Shown here piece by piece: positions 28,077 through 36,535 of a stretch of 43,238 nt of DNA (within the stretch, counting starts at the first letter, position 1; each line of letters begins with the position of its first letter). A program made the position numbers and the translations under genes. Source of the DNA: a bacterium (GTDB lineage: Bacteria; Armatimonadota; JACIXR01); the NCBI GenBank assembly GCA_014360465.1, contig JACIXQ010000012.1:1-43238 (forward strand), read 5' to 3'. Below the pieces are notes generated by a model. That model searched no databases, had not been told where the DNA came from, and saw nothing but the letters and a program-made list of their open reading frames with translations.

Positions 28077-30230
28077 ATGTTAAGGATAATTAAGATATTG
28101 TTCAAGATAACCGGCTCATTCCTTCTGTTGTGTTTTGCAGGATTGGTGGGTTATTTCCTGTATTGTATGGCCAGTGTCCGTTCCATATCTCTGGAAAACA
28201 CGGATACATACAGCCAGGTTCTTGCTAATGCAACACAGATTTACGATAGGAATGGGAACCTTCTTGCGGACCTCTCTGGCGAGATGCGAGAATATGTTCC
28301 ATTGAGCGATATACCTCCTGCCCTCCAGCTGGCAACTGTTGCGAGCGAAGACCGCCGTTTTTTCCAGCATAGCGGTATAGACCTTCGGGCTATTTTAAGA
28401 GCTTTTTATTATGATTTGAAGCACAGGAGGATAGTAGAAGGTGGTTCCACAATAACCCAGCAGCTCGCACGCAACCTCTATCTTTCCCAGAAAAGGGTTC
28501 TCTCACGGAAGATGCAGGAAATGGCTATCGCAATCCGCTTAGAGCGGCTATATAGCAAAGAGGAGATATTAGAGATGTATTTGAACAAGGTATATTATGG
28601 CAATGGGGCTTATGGGGTAGGGATGGCTTCAAAGATTTATTTCGGGAAACCCGTGAGCGAACTAACTTTGGGAGAGTGCGCTATGCTTGCCGCTATTCCC
28701 CGTCGTCCTAACGATTACAACCCTTATAGGAATCCAAAGCTCGCTCTCAAAATGAGGAATACGGTGCTTGATAAGATGGTGGAATTGGGATTCATAACGA
28801 GGGAGGAAGCGGAGAAAGCGAAGAATGAGTCGCTTCGTTTAGCCTATAAACAAGCCCCACAAACGACGAGGTTCAAGGCGCCATACTTCGTTTTCTGGAT
28901 ACTTGACCAGTTGGCTGATAAGTACGGTGAGGACTTCGTCTATAAGAGTGGATTAAAAATATATACTACACTCGATTTGAGGATACAGAATATCGCTGAG
29001 GAAGCGGTTAAAAAAGGATTGGAAAAGGGAAAAGCATTCAATGCACATCAGGCTGCTCTTGTTGCTCTTGACTACAGGACAGGTTACATTGTCGCAATGG
29101 TGGGAGGTAAGGACTTTTCGGAAAGCCAGTTCAATAGAGCTGTTCAAGCGGTTCTTCAGCCGGGTTCAGCGTTCAAGATATTCGTTTACACAGCAGCTAT
29201 AGACAACGGCTTCAAACCAACCGATAGGGTAGTGGATACGCCTGTTTCCTATAAGACCGCGAATGGATACTGGCGTCCCAAAAATTCGGATGGGAAATAT
29301 AGAGGAAGTGTAACCCTCAAATATGCACTTGCACAATCAATAAATGTCGCTGCCGTCAAATTGGCGGATAAGATAGGGATTAAAACCGTCATAGATTATG
29401 CCCAGAGGATGGGGATTACCACACCCCTCCAGCCTTATCTCTCAACCGCGATAGGTGCAAGTGGAGTGAGGGTTCTGGATATGGCATCCGCAGTTGGGGT
29501 CATCGCAAACAATGGAGTTCGTTGTCTACCGCAGGGTATCTTGAAAATAGAGACAACCAATGGAGCTATTTTAGAGTTTAATAAGCCTGTTTCTTATCCG
29601 GTTATTTCTGAGGAAACGGCGAAAACGATGCAGATGATGTTGAGGGAAGTCGTCTTGAGAGGCACAGGTAGGAGAGCAAGTGTTGTGCCAGGGGCAGCCG
29701 GGAAGACGGGAACCTCGGATGACTTCAGGTCAGCTTGGTTCGTTGGTTATACTCCCCAGCTTGCTTGCGCGGTTTGGGTGGGCAATGACGATTACTCACC
29801 TATGTCAAGGGTCTTCGGCGGCACTATACCTTGCGAGATATGGGCTGATTTTATGAAGCGTGCCTGCCCTCTCTGGTCCGGGAACGAGTCTATTCAGTCG
29901 GAAAGCGGGGAAATGGTGAGAGTGCGGATTTGTGATGAGACCGGAATGCTCGCGACCCCCTTCTGCCCTTCTACACACATTCAGGAGTTCCCCAAGGGTT
30001 CTGTCCCAACGGAAAAATGTAATATACATACAGGTAAATTAGTGGAGGTTACTATTTGTACCGAATCGGGGAAAATAGCGACGCAATATTGTCCATCTGT
30101 CAAGAAAGTAAAAGTTCCCTTAGATGATATGCCCACGGAAACTTGCGATATACATACCGGGCCCTTAAACGCTGTTCAGGATGATAAACCTCAAAATGAA
30201 ACAGTTGAGAAACCCTTGGGAAATCAATAG
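28077..30230 (+). CDS. Class A penicillin-binding protein (PBP1A-type glycosyltransferase/transpeptidase)
   Basis: Polymerises and cross-links peptidoglycan at the outer face of the inner membrane. An N-terminal membrane helix (about 8-30) is followed by a GT51 domain with the catalytic Glu in 'TVASEDRRFFQHSGID' and 'EGGSTITQQLARNLYLS'. The transpeptidase domain has the SxxK motif 'PGSAFK', the SxN motif in 'AQSINVAAVKLADK' and 'GKTGTSDDFRSAW' (KTG). The C-terminus carries two copies of a Cys-containing repeat ('ICDETGMLATPFCP' and 'ICTESGKIATQYCP', each ending in CNIHTG or CDIHTG). All catalytic motifs are intact at 717 residues. It overlaps the PBP2 gene by 50 nt. Confidence 0.95.
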   Translation: MLRIIKILFKITGSFLLLCFAGLVGYFLYCMASVRSISLENTDTYSQVLANATQIYDRNGNLLADLSGEMREYVPLSDIPPALQLATVASEDRRFFQHSGIDLRAILRAFYYDLKHRRIVEGGSTITQQLARNLYLSQKRVLSRKMQEMAIAIRLERLYSKEEILEMYLNKVYYGNGAYGVGMASKIYFGKPVSELTLGECAMLAAIPRRPNDYNPYRNPKLALKMRNTVLDKMVELGFITREEAEKAKNESLRLAYKQAPQTTRFKAPYFVFWILDQLADKYGEDFVYKSGLKIYTTLDLRIQNIAEEAVKKGLEKGKAFNAHQAALVALDYRTGYIVAMVGGKDFSESQFNRAVQAVLQPGSAFKIFVYTAAIDNGFKPTDRVVDTPVSYKTANGYWRPKNSDGKYRGSVTLKYALAQSINVAAVKLADKIGIKTVIDYAQRMGITTPLQPYLSTAIGASGVRVLDMASAVGVIANNGVRCLPQGILKIETTNGAILEFNKPVSYPVISEETAKTMQMMLREVVLRGTGRRASVVPGAAGKTGTSDDFRSAWFVGYTPQLACAVWVGNDDYSPMSRVFGGTIPCEIWADFMKRACPLWSGNESIQSESGEMVRVRICDETGMLATPFCPSTHIQEFPKGSVPTEKCNIHTGKLVEVTICTESGKIATQYCPSVKKVKVPLDDMPTETCDIHTGPLNAVQDDKPQNETVEKPLGNQ

Positions 30231-31926
30231 GGGGCGAATAAGGGGACTATTTTACTTCACCTCCGCTCTTTTCCTTCTCCTTGTTTTCACTCTTTGGTAT
30301 CTACAGATATTCAAAGGGGAGGAGATGAGACACCTTTCTGAGAGCATCTGTATAAAATTGGCTACTATACCCCCACCAAGGGGCTTAATATTGGACCGCA
30401 ACGGACGAGTAATCGCTACAAATCTCAAGAAGTATCGGATACTTCTAATCAGGAAAAAAGTTGAAAGGGAAAGTCTCCAGCGTCTTGCCCAGATACTCAA
30501 AGTGCCCACCTCGGTGCTTGAAGATAGAATAAAGAAAAGAGCGATGTTTGATGTAGTGGAGTTGGCAAGGGACATCCCCTTTGATGTTCTCGTTCGCCTG
30601 GAGGAAGCCCTTCCTTACCTGCCACCAATAATCATAGAAGAGGTCAATCAAAGATATTATCCCCATAATTCGCTTGCTGCTCATCTTATTGGTTATGTCG
30701 GGGAGATATCCAAAGAGGAATTGGAGAGCAAAAAAGCTGACGGTTACCAAATGGGGGATATCGTTGGTAAGACTGGGCTTGAAAGACTCTATGAGGAAAA
30801 ATTGAGGGGAGAGAAGGGAGGGCAGAGGATAGAGATTGATGTCAGGGGACAGATAAGGCGCTTGTTGGAGAGGTTGGAGCCCAAAAGCGGAGAAGAGCTT
30901 CGCCTTACTATAGATTTGGACATCCAGAAGGCGGCGGAGGAGGCGCTGGCAGGAAGAAGGGGAGCTGTGGTCGCTATGAACCCTAACACGGGTGAGGTGC
31001 TTGCCCTGGCTTCCAGTCCATCATTTGACCCGAATATTTTCGCATCGCCACAGGGAAATGAAAAGCAGCGCCTCGCATTATTGAAGGACAAGAGACATCC
31101 TTTCCATAACAGGGCGATAGGTGGTGTATTTCCTCCTGGTTCAATATTCAAGATAATAACTGCAGTAGCTGGCTTGGAAGAAAAGGAAATTTCGCCCTAC
31201 ACAACCATAAATTGTCCTGGGGGATTACAGGTCGGAAGAAGGTTTTTCCGTTGTTGGCGAAGGCACGGTACGGTCGACTTTCTCACCGCGGTAGAACAAT
31301 CCTGCGATACATACTTTTATAGGGTAGGGTTACTTGTAGGACCTGAAAAATTAGCTGAATGGGCAAGGAAATTTGGACTCGGAGAAAAAACGGGAATTGC
31401 ACTGCCGGGGGAGGCGGAAGGATTTGTCGCTGATGAAGAATGGAAGAGAAAAACTTTTAACGAACCCTGGTATGCTGGTGATACGGCGAATATGGCAATC
31501 GGACAAGGTTTCACCCAACTTACTCCTCTCCAAGCTTGCAGGATGGTCTCCGCTATAGCGAATGGTGGTTATCTTGTCCGACCCATCATCGTATTGGGAG
31601 AGAAGGAAGAGAAAATCCCTATTGGAATTTCCCAATCAACAATAGAGCTCATAAAAGAGGGAATGAGGAGGGTTGTTATGAACCAGAGGGGAACTGGCGT
31701 GGCAGCAAGGGTTGCGGGAATAAGTGTGGGAGGGAAAACAGGTAGCGCTGAGGACCCGCCTCGCAAACGAACCCACGCCTGGTTCGTTTGCTTTGCTCCA
31801 GTAGAAAATCCTCAAATAGCTGTGGCTGTAGTGGTTGAGGAAGGAGGAAAGGGAGGAAGTGTCGCTGCTCCTATTGCCAAGAAAGTGCTGGAAGCTGCTT
31901 TCCATTTACAAACAGCGAAGCGTTAA
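30181..31926 (+). CDS. mrdA: Penicillin-binding protein 2 (class B, monofunctional transpeptidase)
   Basis: Cell-elongation transpeptidase partner of RodA. The 581-residue protein has an N-terminal membrane helix ('FYFTSALFLLLVFTLWYLQIF') and the pedestal or dimerisation domain beginning 'PPPRGLILDRNGRVIATN'. The transpeptidase domain carries 'PGSIFKIITAVAGLE' (SxxK), 'EQSCDTYFY' (SxD) and 'GGKTGSAEDPP' (KTG). 'HLIGYVGEISKEEL' and 'GKTGLERLYEEKLRG' are diagnostic of PBP2 rather than FtsI. The start is embedded in the last 50 nt of the class A PBP gene, implying coupling; an internal ATG at 30196 is also possible. No rodA or mreBCD gene is adjacent in this window. Confidence 0.92.
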   Translation: MINLKMKQLRNPWEINRGRIRGLFYFTSALFLLLVFTLWYLQIFKGEEMRHLSESICIKLATIPPPRGLILDRNGRVIATNLKKYRILLIRKKVERESLQRLAQILKVPTSVLEDRIKKRAMFDVVELARDIPFDVLVRLEEALPYLPPIIIEEVNQRYYPHNSLAAHLIGYVGEISKEELESKKADGYQMGDIVGKTGLERLYEEKLRGEKGGQRIEIDVRGQIRRLLERLEPKSGEELRLTIDLDIQKAAEEALAGRRGAVVAMNPNTGEVLALASSPSFDPNIFASPQGNEKQRLALLKDKRHPFHNRAIGGVFPPGSIFKIITAVAGLEEKEISPYTTINCPGGLQVGRRFFRCWRRHGTVDFLTAVEQSCDTYFYRVGLLVGPEKLAEWARKFGLGEKTGIALPGEAEGFVADEEWKRKTFNEPWYAGDTANMAIGQGFTQLTPLQACRMVSAIANGGYLVRPIIVLGEKEEKIPIGISQSTIELIKEGMRRVVMNQRGTGVAARVAGISVGGKTGSAEDPPRKRTHAWFVCFAPVENPQIAVAVVVEEGGKGGSVAAPIAKKVLEAAFHLQTAKR

Positions 31927-32071
31927 GATGGAAGAATAAAATCAATAACGAGGACTTGTTGAATGTCCTTGTAGTTTAATCCTGGAAAATTTAATCAGCA
32001 TCGGTCAAGAGAGCCTTATTAGGGGTATTAAGCAATTTCATAACCCGGTATCAGACATTCTTTCTTAAATT

Positions 32072-33484
32072 CTATTTAAATCTCAAGGAGTAAAGGTCAG
32101 CATCCTCCATTACGAAGCGAAGGCGAACTATTTTCCCGGAGAGAGCAGACAAACCAGAACCATTCTTCCAGGAGACTACGCCTTCTATCTCGTCACCATA
32201 TATTTCTTGGCATTCATCAAGGGTAAAGCCGGGGATGGGTTTACCCTCGCTGTCCAATATTTCAACAAGGATTTTACCTCCTGCGGAAGTTGAGTAATTT
32301 AGGACAAGGTTGTTTCCTTTGAACTTCAGGGGATGGGTCAAGAATTCACCCCCAGGGTAAGAAGCATGGATGGAGACGAAACCGTCAATACGCAAAGTGT
32401 AGCGACGCAACCTGTTTTGCTCACCATAATAACCCTCGTTTGAATAAAGGGAAAGCTCGTTAGGAGCGTTGGGTAATTTTGATTTAGTAGCTAAAATTCC
32501 CCAGGCAGTCATATTATTCCTGTTAACCCAGCGCTCTGGTATGGGACCCGGGCGGATAAAAGCTTCCTCCCAGCGATGCCAATGAACGCCATCCCTGCTG
32601 GTCATAAATAAACCATCAGAGAGCCCGCCGGGAACCGCTTTCTGTCGGTCAGGGAAGAATCTCATCGGGAAACCGATATAAATGTGGGGAGCGCGGAAAT
32701 GAGGGATAATAGCGTTTGTATAAAGGTGTTGATCTGGGGCAGAACCATATTCAAGGAATCGGGGTTCAGTCCAATTGATGAAATCCTTTGAGGTGGAAAG
32801 CATAATATCCCTATATCCACTCCGAAATTGCCTAAAGTATGCCACATAACAACCTTTAAGCTCGTCCCAAAAGGCGAGATTTTGGGAATCAAACGCTCCT
32901 TTTGTGATAACCGGTGCATTCTTCATTAGTTTCCAGTGGATACCATCCGGGGATTGAAAGGCATAGAGTCCTCCCTCTCCTAATCCCAGCGCCTTATATC
33001 TTGCTTCTGGTGGGCAATTGGGGTTTTTGTCTTTAAAAGGAGTGAAATTATGTGTCCCTATACCTGTCTCTCCTTCACCTCGCCAGATGATATTATTATC
33101 CTTTGAACCGTTAAAGGAAAATAGACCAAGGTTTGGCTTTTTCCAATGAATACCATCGTCGCTCTCCGCATAGCAGACAACCTCGGCATGCCTTAAGAGA
33201 TAAGTCTTCAGGTCATGGCTGGAGCCCCTATAATACATCCTGAATTTACCTTCGTCTTCAAAAACCGTTACATACCCACAAGTATTCCCTTCCCAGGGTT
33301 GGTCAAAAACGATGACTACTTCTTCTGGTTGTGGATGATGGAGCATAAAATTAACACTTTCCATTTTTGCAATCAACCAATCGTCAACGAATAGTTCGAG
33401 TCGAGAGCCGATGTCCCTTACAATAGATGCTGTAGGGGGATTAATATTAGAAAGTAAAAGAAAAGGTGTTAAAGATAATAACAT
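32072..33484 (-). CDS. Secreted beta-propeller glycoside-hydrolase-like protein
   Basis: A 470-residue protein with a short hydrophobic N-terminus. The repeating blade-like pattern includes 'RLELFVDDWLIAKM', 'YVTVFEDEGKFRMYYRG', 'VVCYAESDDGIHWKKPNLGLF', 'YAFQSPDGIHWKLMKNAPVI', 'DIMLSTSKDFINWTEPRFL' and 'GLFMTSRDGVHWHRWEEAFI'. Such 'S.DG.HW' repeats are typical of five-bladed propellers related to GH32, GH43 and GH130. The C-terminal 100 residues look like a beta-sandwich ('GGKILVEILDSEGKPIPGF'). Similar proteins are common in planctomycete and armatimonad-type genomes, mostly uncharacterised. Catalytic residues cannot be fixed from sequence alone. The gene stands alone between convergent and divergent neighbours. 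Confidence 0.75.
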   Translation of the reverse strand: MLLSLTPFLLLSNINPPTASIVRDIGSRLELFVDDWLIAKMESVNFMLHHPQPEEVVIVFDQPWEGNTCGYVTVFEDEGKFRMYYRGSSHDLKTYLLRHAEVVCYAESDDGIHWKKPNLGLFSFNGSKDNNIIWRGEGETGIGTHNFTPFKDKNPNCPPEARYKALGLGEGGLYAFQSPDGIHWKLMKNAPVITKGAFDSQNLAFWDELKGCYVAYFRQFRSGYRDIMLSTSKDFINWTEPRFLEYGSAPDQHLYTNAIIPHFRAPHIYIGFPMRFFPDRQKAVPGGLSDGLFMTSRDGVHWHRWEEAFIRPGPIPERWVNRNNMTAWGILATKSKLPNAPNELSLYSNEGYYGEQNRLRRYTLRIDGFVSIHASYPGGEFLTHPLKFKGNNLVLNYSTSAGGKILVEILDSEGKPIPGFTLDECQEIYGDEIEGVVSWKNGSGLSALSGKIVRLRFVMEDADLYSLRFK

Positions 33485-33653
33485 TGAACATCGACTCCCT
33501 TTTAAGAAATCTATCTAAAATTTAAAAGATTGTAAAGGAAAAAAACAAATTAAGCTCCAATGCGCCAAGAAAGGGGTTTCCCTTGGAAAAAGAGACATCG
33601 CTTTAAACCACAATGTTAGGTGGAGACTGGAGAAGCTCTCAAAATTATCCTTT

Positions 33654-33682
33654 TTGATTTTTCCTTTAGAGTAGGTTAAAAT
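33654..33682 (+). promoter_or_regulatory. Promoter for xerC/D-hslVU operon, nearly leaderless
   Basis: TTGATT (33654-33659), a 17-nt spacer and TAAAAT (33677-33682). The ATG at 33697 (or TTG at 33691) follows within 8-14 nt, and no SD is present. Confidence 0.6.
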
Positions 33683-33696
33683 TAATTATCTTGATA

Positions 33697-34572
33697 ATGA
33701 CTAACGAGATAGTGGAATTCATCAATTATCTCAAAGAGGTCCGGGGTTATTCTTCCCATACCCTGAAGTCCTATAGTGAGGACATACACCAGTTTTCTCG
33801 TTTTGCTGGAGAGAGAAATATAGAAGAGTGGGGGAAGGTTGATATCCCACTATTGAGGGATTACATTGCCTACCTCCAAGAAAGGAAATACACAAGGGCG
33901 AGCATCTTGAGGAAGTTGTCGGCTCTTCGTTCCCTATATAAGTATCTTGTCAAACAGGGCAAACTTGAATCCAACATTATGCTTATCCTGAATTCGCCCC
34001 GCTATCGCAGAGGATTGCCTCACTTTCTCAAACTAAAGGATATAGAGACCATTGTTGCGTCCGCGGAGGAGGATGCTCTTGGTCTTCGCAATAAAGCGAT
34101 AATAGAGATGCTCTACTCAACAGGTATGAGGGTTTCCGAGCTTGCTTCACTGCGATTGGAGGATATTAGGGAAGATAGCGACGAGCTCAGGGTAAGGGGG
34201 AAGCGTGGTAAGGAGCGAATAGTTTTCATTGGAGAGAAAGCGAGGCAAGCTTTAAGAGATTATCTTCTTTATGCGCGTCCCTTGTTGGAGAGAAAACCGA
34301 ATTCCGCCCTCTTCCTCAACAGATTTGGGGGGAAGCTTTCCGTTAGGGGTGTGCATAAAATCGTTAGTAACCTGGCGAAGAAAGGTGCCCTTTACGCATC
34401 CCCTCACACGATTCGGCATTCCTTCGCAACGCATCTTCTTGATAGGGGAGCGGATTTGAGAGCTGTGCAGGAGCTTCTTGGGCATTCCTCCCTTTCAACG
34501 ACGCAGATATATACCCATCTGACTGTAGATAAACTGAAGGAGGTTTATAAGAAGGCTCACCCAAGGGGATGA
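33697..34572 (+). CDS. xerC: XerC/XerD-family tyrosine recombinase
   Basis: Site-specific recombinase that resolves chromosome dimers. The 291-residue protein has an N-terminal SAM-like core-binding domain ('[20 protein letters not shown]') and a C-terminal catalytic domain with all key residues: Arg in '[17 protein letters not shown]', Lys in '[10 protein letters not shown]', '[18 protein letters not shown]' (HxxR), '[15 protein letters not shown]' (His and the nucleophile Tyr). Its position directly before hslV-hslU matches the codV(xerC)-clpQ-clpY order of Firmicutes, which favours XerC, though XerD cannot be excluded. It overlaps hslV at ATGA in the track version. Promoter and start are close together with no SD. 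Confidence 0.9.
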   Translation: MTNEIVEFINYLKEVRGYSSHTLKSYSEDIHQFSRFAGERNIEEWGKVDIPLLRDYIAYLQERKYTRASILRKLSALRSLYKYLVKQGKLESNIMLILNSPRYRRGLPHFLKLKDIETIVASAEEDALGLRNKAIIEMLYSTGMRVSELASLRLEDIREDSDELRVRGKRGKERIVFIGEKARQALRDYLLYARPLLERKPNSALFLNRFGGKLSVRGVHKIVSNLAKKGALYASPHTIRHSFATHLLDRGADLRAVQELLGHSSLSTTQIYTHLTVDKLKEVYKKAHPRG

Positions 34573-34577
34573 GACAT

Positions 34578-35120
34578 ATGAAGAGCACGACGATAATTGC
34601 AGTGAAGAGAAACGGAAGGGTAGCAATAGCGGGCGATGGGCAAGTAACATTTCAGAACACCGTTCTCAAAAATAAGGCAAGGAAAGTGCGGCGGATGTAT
34701 AACGGTAAAGTCATCGCTGGCTTCGCTGGGGCGGCTGCCGATGCTCTTGCTTTGTTCGACCGCCTTGAAAGAAAGTTACAGGAGCATAAAGGGAACCTTT
34801 TGCGTGCTTGTGTTGAGCTTGCCAAGGAATGGCGCACGGAGAGAGCCTTGAGACAGCTTGAGGCTCTTCTTGTTGTGTCGGATGGGGAGCAGCTTCTCGT
34901 CGTCTCAGGGACCGGTGATGTAATAGAGCCGGATGACGATGTTATAGGTATAGGTTCAGGTGGACCCTATGCTCTTGCGGCTGCAAAAGCCTTGTTGAAA
35001 TATACTGAGCTGAGCGCGGAAAAGGTGGCAGAGGAAGCAATAAGGATAGCTTCTTCAATATGCATATATACGAATGACCAAATTTATATAGAGACCATAG
35101 AAGGAAGTGAGGGCGTATGA
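34578..35120 (+). CDS. hslV: HslV peptidase subunit of the HslUV protease
   Basis: Proteasome-like threonine peptidase that assembles as a dodecamer capped by HslU. The family core is clear: '[22 protein letters not shown]', '[25 protein letters not shown]', 'AVELAKEW'-like '[21 protein letters not shown]', '[26 protein letters not shown]'. The catalytic Thr is in 'KSTTIIAV', so about three residues must be trimmed after the ATG at 34578, as in Thermotoga and Bacillus homologues with short N-terminal extensions. The ATG at 34578 is 9 nt from AAGGGG; the track ATG at 34569 directly abuts it and overlaps the xerC stop. It overlaps hslU by 4 nt. Confidence 0.95.
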   Translation: MKSTTIIAVKRNGRVAIAGDGQVTFQNTVLKNKARKVRRMYNGKVIAGFAGAAADALALFDRLERKLQEHKGNLLRACVELAKEWRTERALRQLEALLVVSDGEQLLVVSGTGDVIEPDDDVIGIGSGGPYALAAAKALLKYTELSAEKVAEEAIRIASSICIYTNDQIYIETIEGSEGV

Positions 35121-36532
35121 CGGACCCAATGAGCTATTTGACCCCTCAAAAAATAGTTGAGGAACTGGATAAATACATAGTTGGACAATACAAGGCGAAG
35201 AAAGCTGTTGCCATTGCTCTTCGCAATCGCTACAGGAGGAAGTTCCTTCCTCCTAATTTGAGGGAAGAGATTATCCCAAAGAACATCTTGATGATAGGTC
35301 CCACTGGTGTAGGCAAGACGGAGATAGCAAGAAGGATGGCGAGAATCGTCTCCGCTCCTTTCATAAAGGTAGAAGCTACAAAATTCACCGAGGTTGGGTA
35401 TGTGGGTAGGGATGTTGATTCTATAATAAGGGATTTGATGAATGTCGCTGTTCAGATGGTAAGACAGGAGAAGTTGCAGGAGGTTAGAGAAAAGGCGAGA
35501 GTTTTAGCTATTGAGCGCATACTTGATGTGCTTTATCCTCTTCCTCAGCGTCCTTCTTCCATTCCCAATCCTTTTCAAATCATCTTTGGTGGTAGAAGGG
35601 AGGAGCCACAGATGAGTGAGGAGGAATTCAATTATAGGGTGGCAACTGCCCAAAGGTTGAGGGAGGAGGCAAGGGCAAAGATAGAGAGTGGTGAAATGGA
35701 TAATGAAATTATAGAAATTGAAGTGGAGGATAGCCGGGGAATTCCTGCTGTGGAGGTTTTCTCCCCAGCTGGCGTTGAGGAGTATGGTTTGGACTTCCAG
35801 GAGTTATTCGGCAATATCTTCCCCAAGCAAAAGAAGAGAAGGAAAGTCACGATTAAGGAGGCAAAGGAAATACTCACCGCTGAGGAAGCGGATAAGTTGA
35901 TAGATATGGATGAGGTGAAGAGGGAGGCAAAAGATAGGACGGAGAATCTTGGTGTCGTCTTCATTGACGAAATAGATAAGATAGTGGGCAAATCAGGAGG
36001 TGTTGGTCCCGATGTATCAAGGGAGGGAGTGCAAAGGGACCTTTTGCCGATTATAGAGGGTTCAACTGTGCAGACTAAATACGGACCTGTCAAAACTGAC
36101 CACATCCTGTTTATCGCAGCGGGAGCATTTCATTCGTCCAGCCCCTCAGACCTAATCCCGGAGCTTCAGGGTCGTCTACCCATAAGGGTTGAGCTTGACC
36201 CGCTGACGGAAGAGGATTTCCGTCGCATCTTGACGGAGCCCGAAAACGCCCTCTGCAAACAGTATCAAGCACTCCTCGCAACCGAGGGAGTAGACTTGCG
36301 ATTCACTCCCGATGGGGTTGCCGAGATAGCGAAGATTGCCAGGCTGGTCAATGAACGCACAGAAGACATAGGAGCACGCCGTCTTCATACCGTAATGGAA
36401 AGGCTACTGGAAGATGTCTCTTTCCAGGCTCCCTCGCTGAAAGGTCAGGTAATCACCGTTGATGCCGAGTTCGTTAGAAAGCAACTGGGTGATATAGTAG
36501 AGAGCGAGGACCTCTCTCGCTTCATACTTTAA
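35117..36532 (+). CDS. hslU: HslU ATPase subunit of the HslUV protease
   Basis: AAA+ unfoldase that feeds proteins into HslV. Walker A is '[13 protein letters not shown]' (61-73) and the pore loop region is '[22 protein letters not shown]'. Walker B is '[13 protein letters not shown]', and the sensor region is '[30 protein letters not shown]'. The arginine-finger and C-terminal part reads '[22 protein letters not shown]', ending 'EDLSRFIL' as in other HslU proteins, where the C-terminal tail docks into HslV. An I-domain of usual size lies between Walker A and Walker B. At 471 residues it is full length. It starts inside the hslV stop (ATGA) and its stop lies 3 nt from the stop of the convergent GH36-like gene. 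Confidence 0.97.
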   Translation: MTDPMSYLTPQKIVEELDKYIVGQYKAKKAVAIALRNRYRRKFLPPNLREEIIPKNILMIGPTGVGKTEIARRMARIVSAPFIKVEATKFTEVGYVGRDVDSIIRDLMNVAVQMVRQEKLQEVREKARVLAIERILDVLYPLPQRPSSIPNPFQIIFGGRREEPQMSEEEFNYRVATAQRLREEARAKIESGEMDNEIIEIEVEDSRGIPAVEVFSPAGVEEYGLDFQELFGNIFPKQKKRRKVTIKEAKEILTAEEADKLIDMDEVKREAKDRTENLGVVFIDEIDKIVGKSGGVGPDVSREGVQRDLLPIIEGSTVQTKYGPVKTDHILFIAAGAFHSSSPSDLIPELQGRLPIRVELDPLTEEDFRRILTEPENALCKQYQALLATEGVDLRFTPDGVAEIAKIARLVNERTEDIGARRLHTVMERLLEDVSFQAPSLKGQVITVDAEFVRKQLGDIVESEDLSRFIL

Positions 36533-36535
36533 GTT

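Noticed and set aside
33550-33680. Terminator or small RNA between the beta-propeller gene and xerC/D
   Set aside because: Short inverted repeats such as CCAAG/CTTGG and GAGA/TCTC are present, but none forms a strong stem with a T tract.
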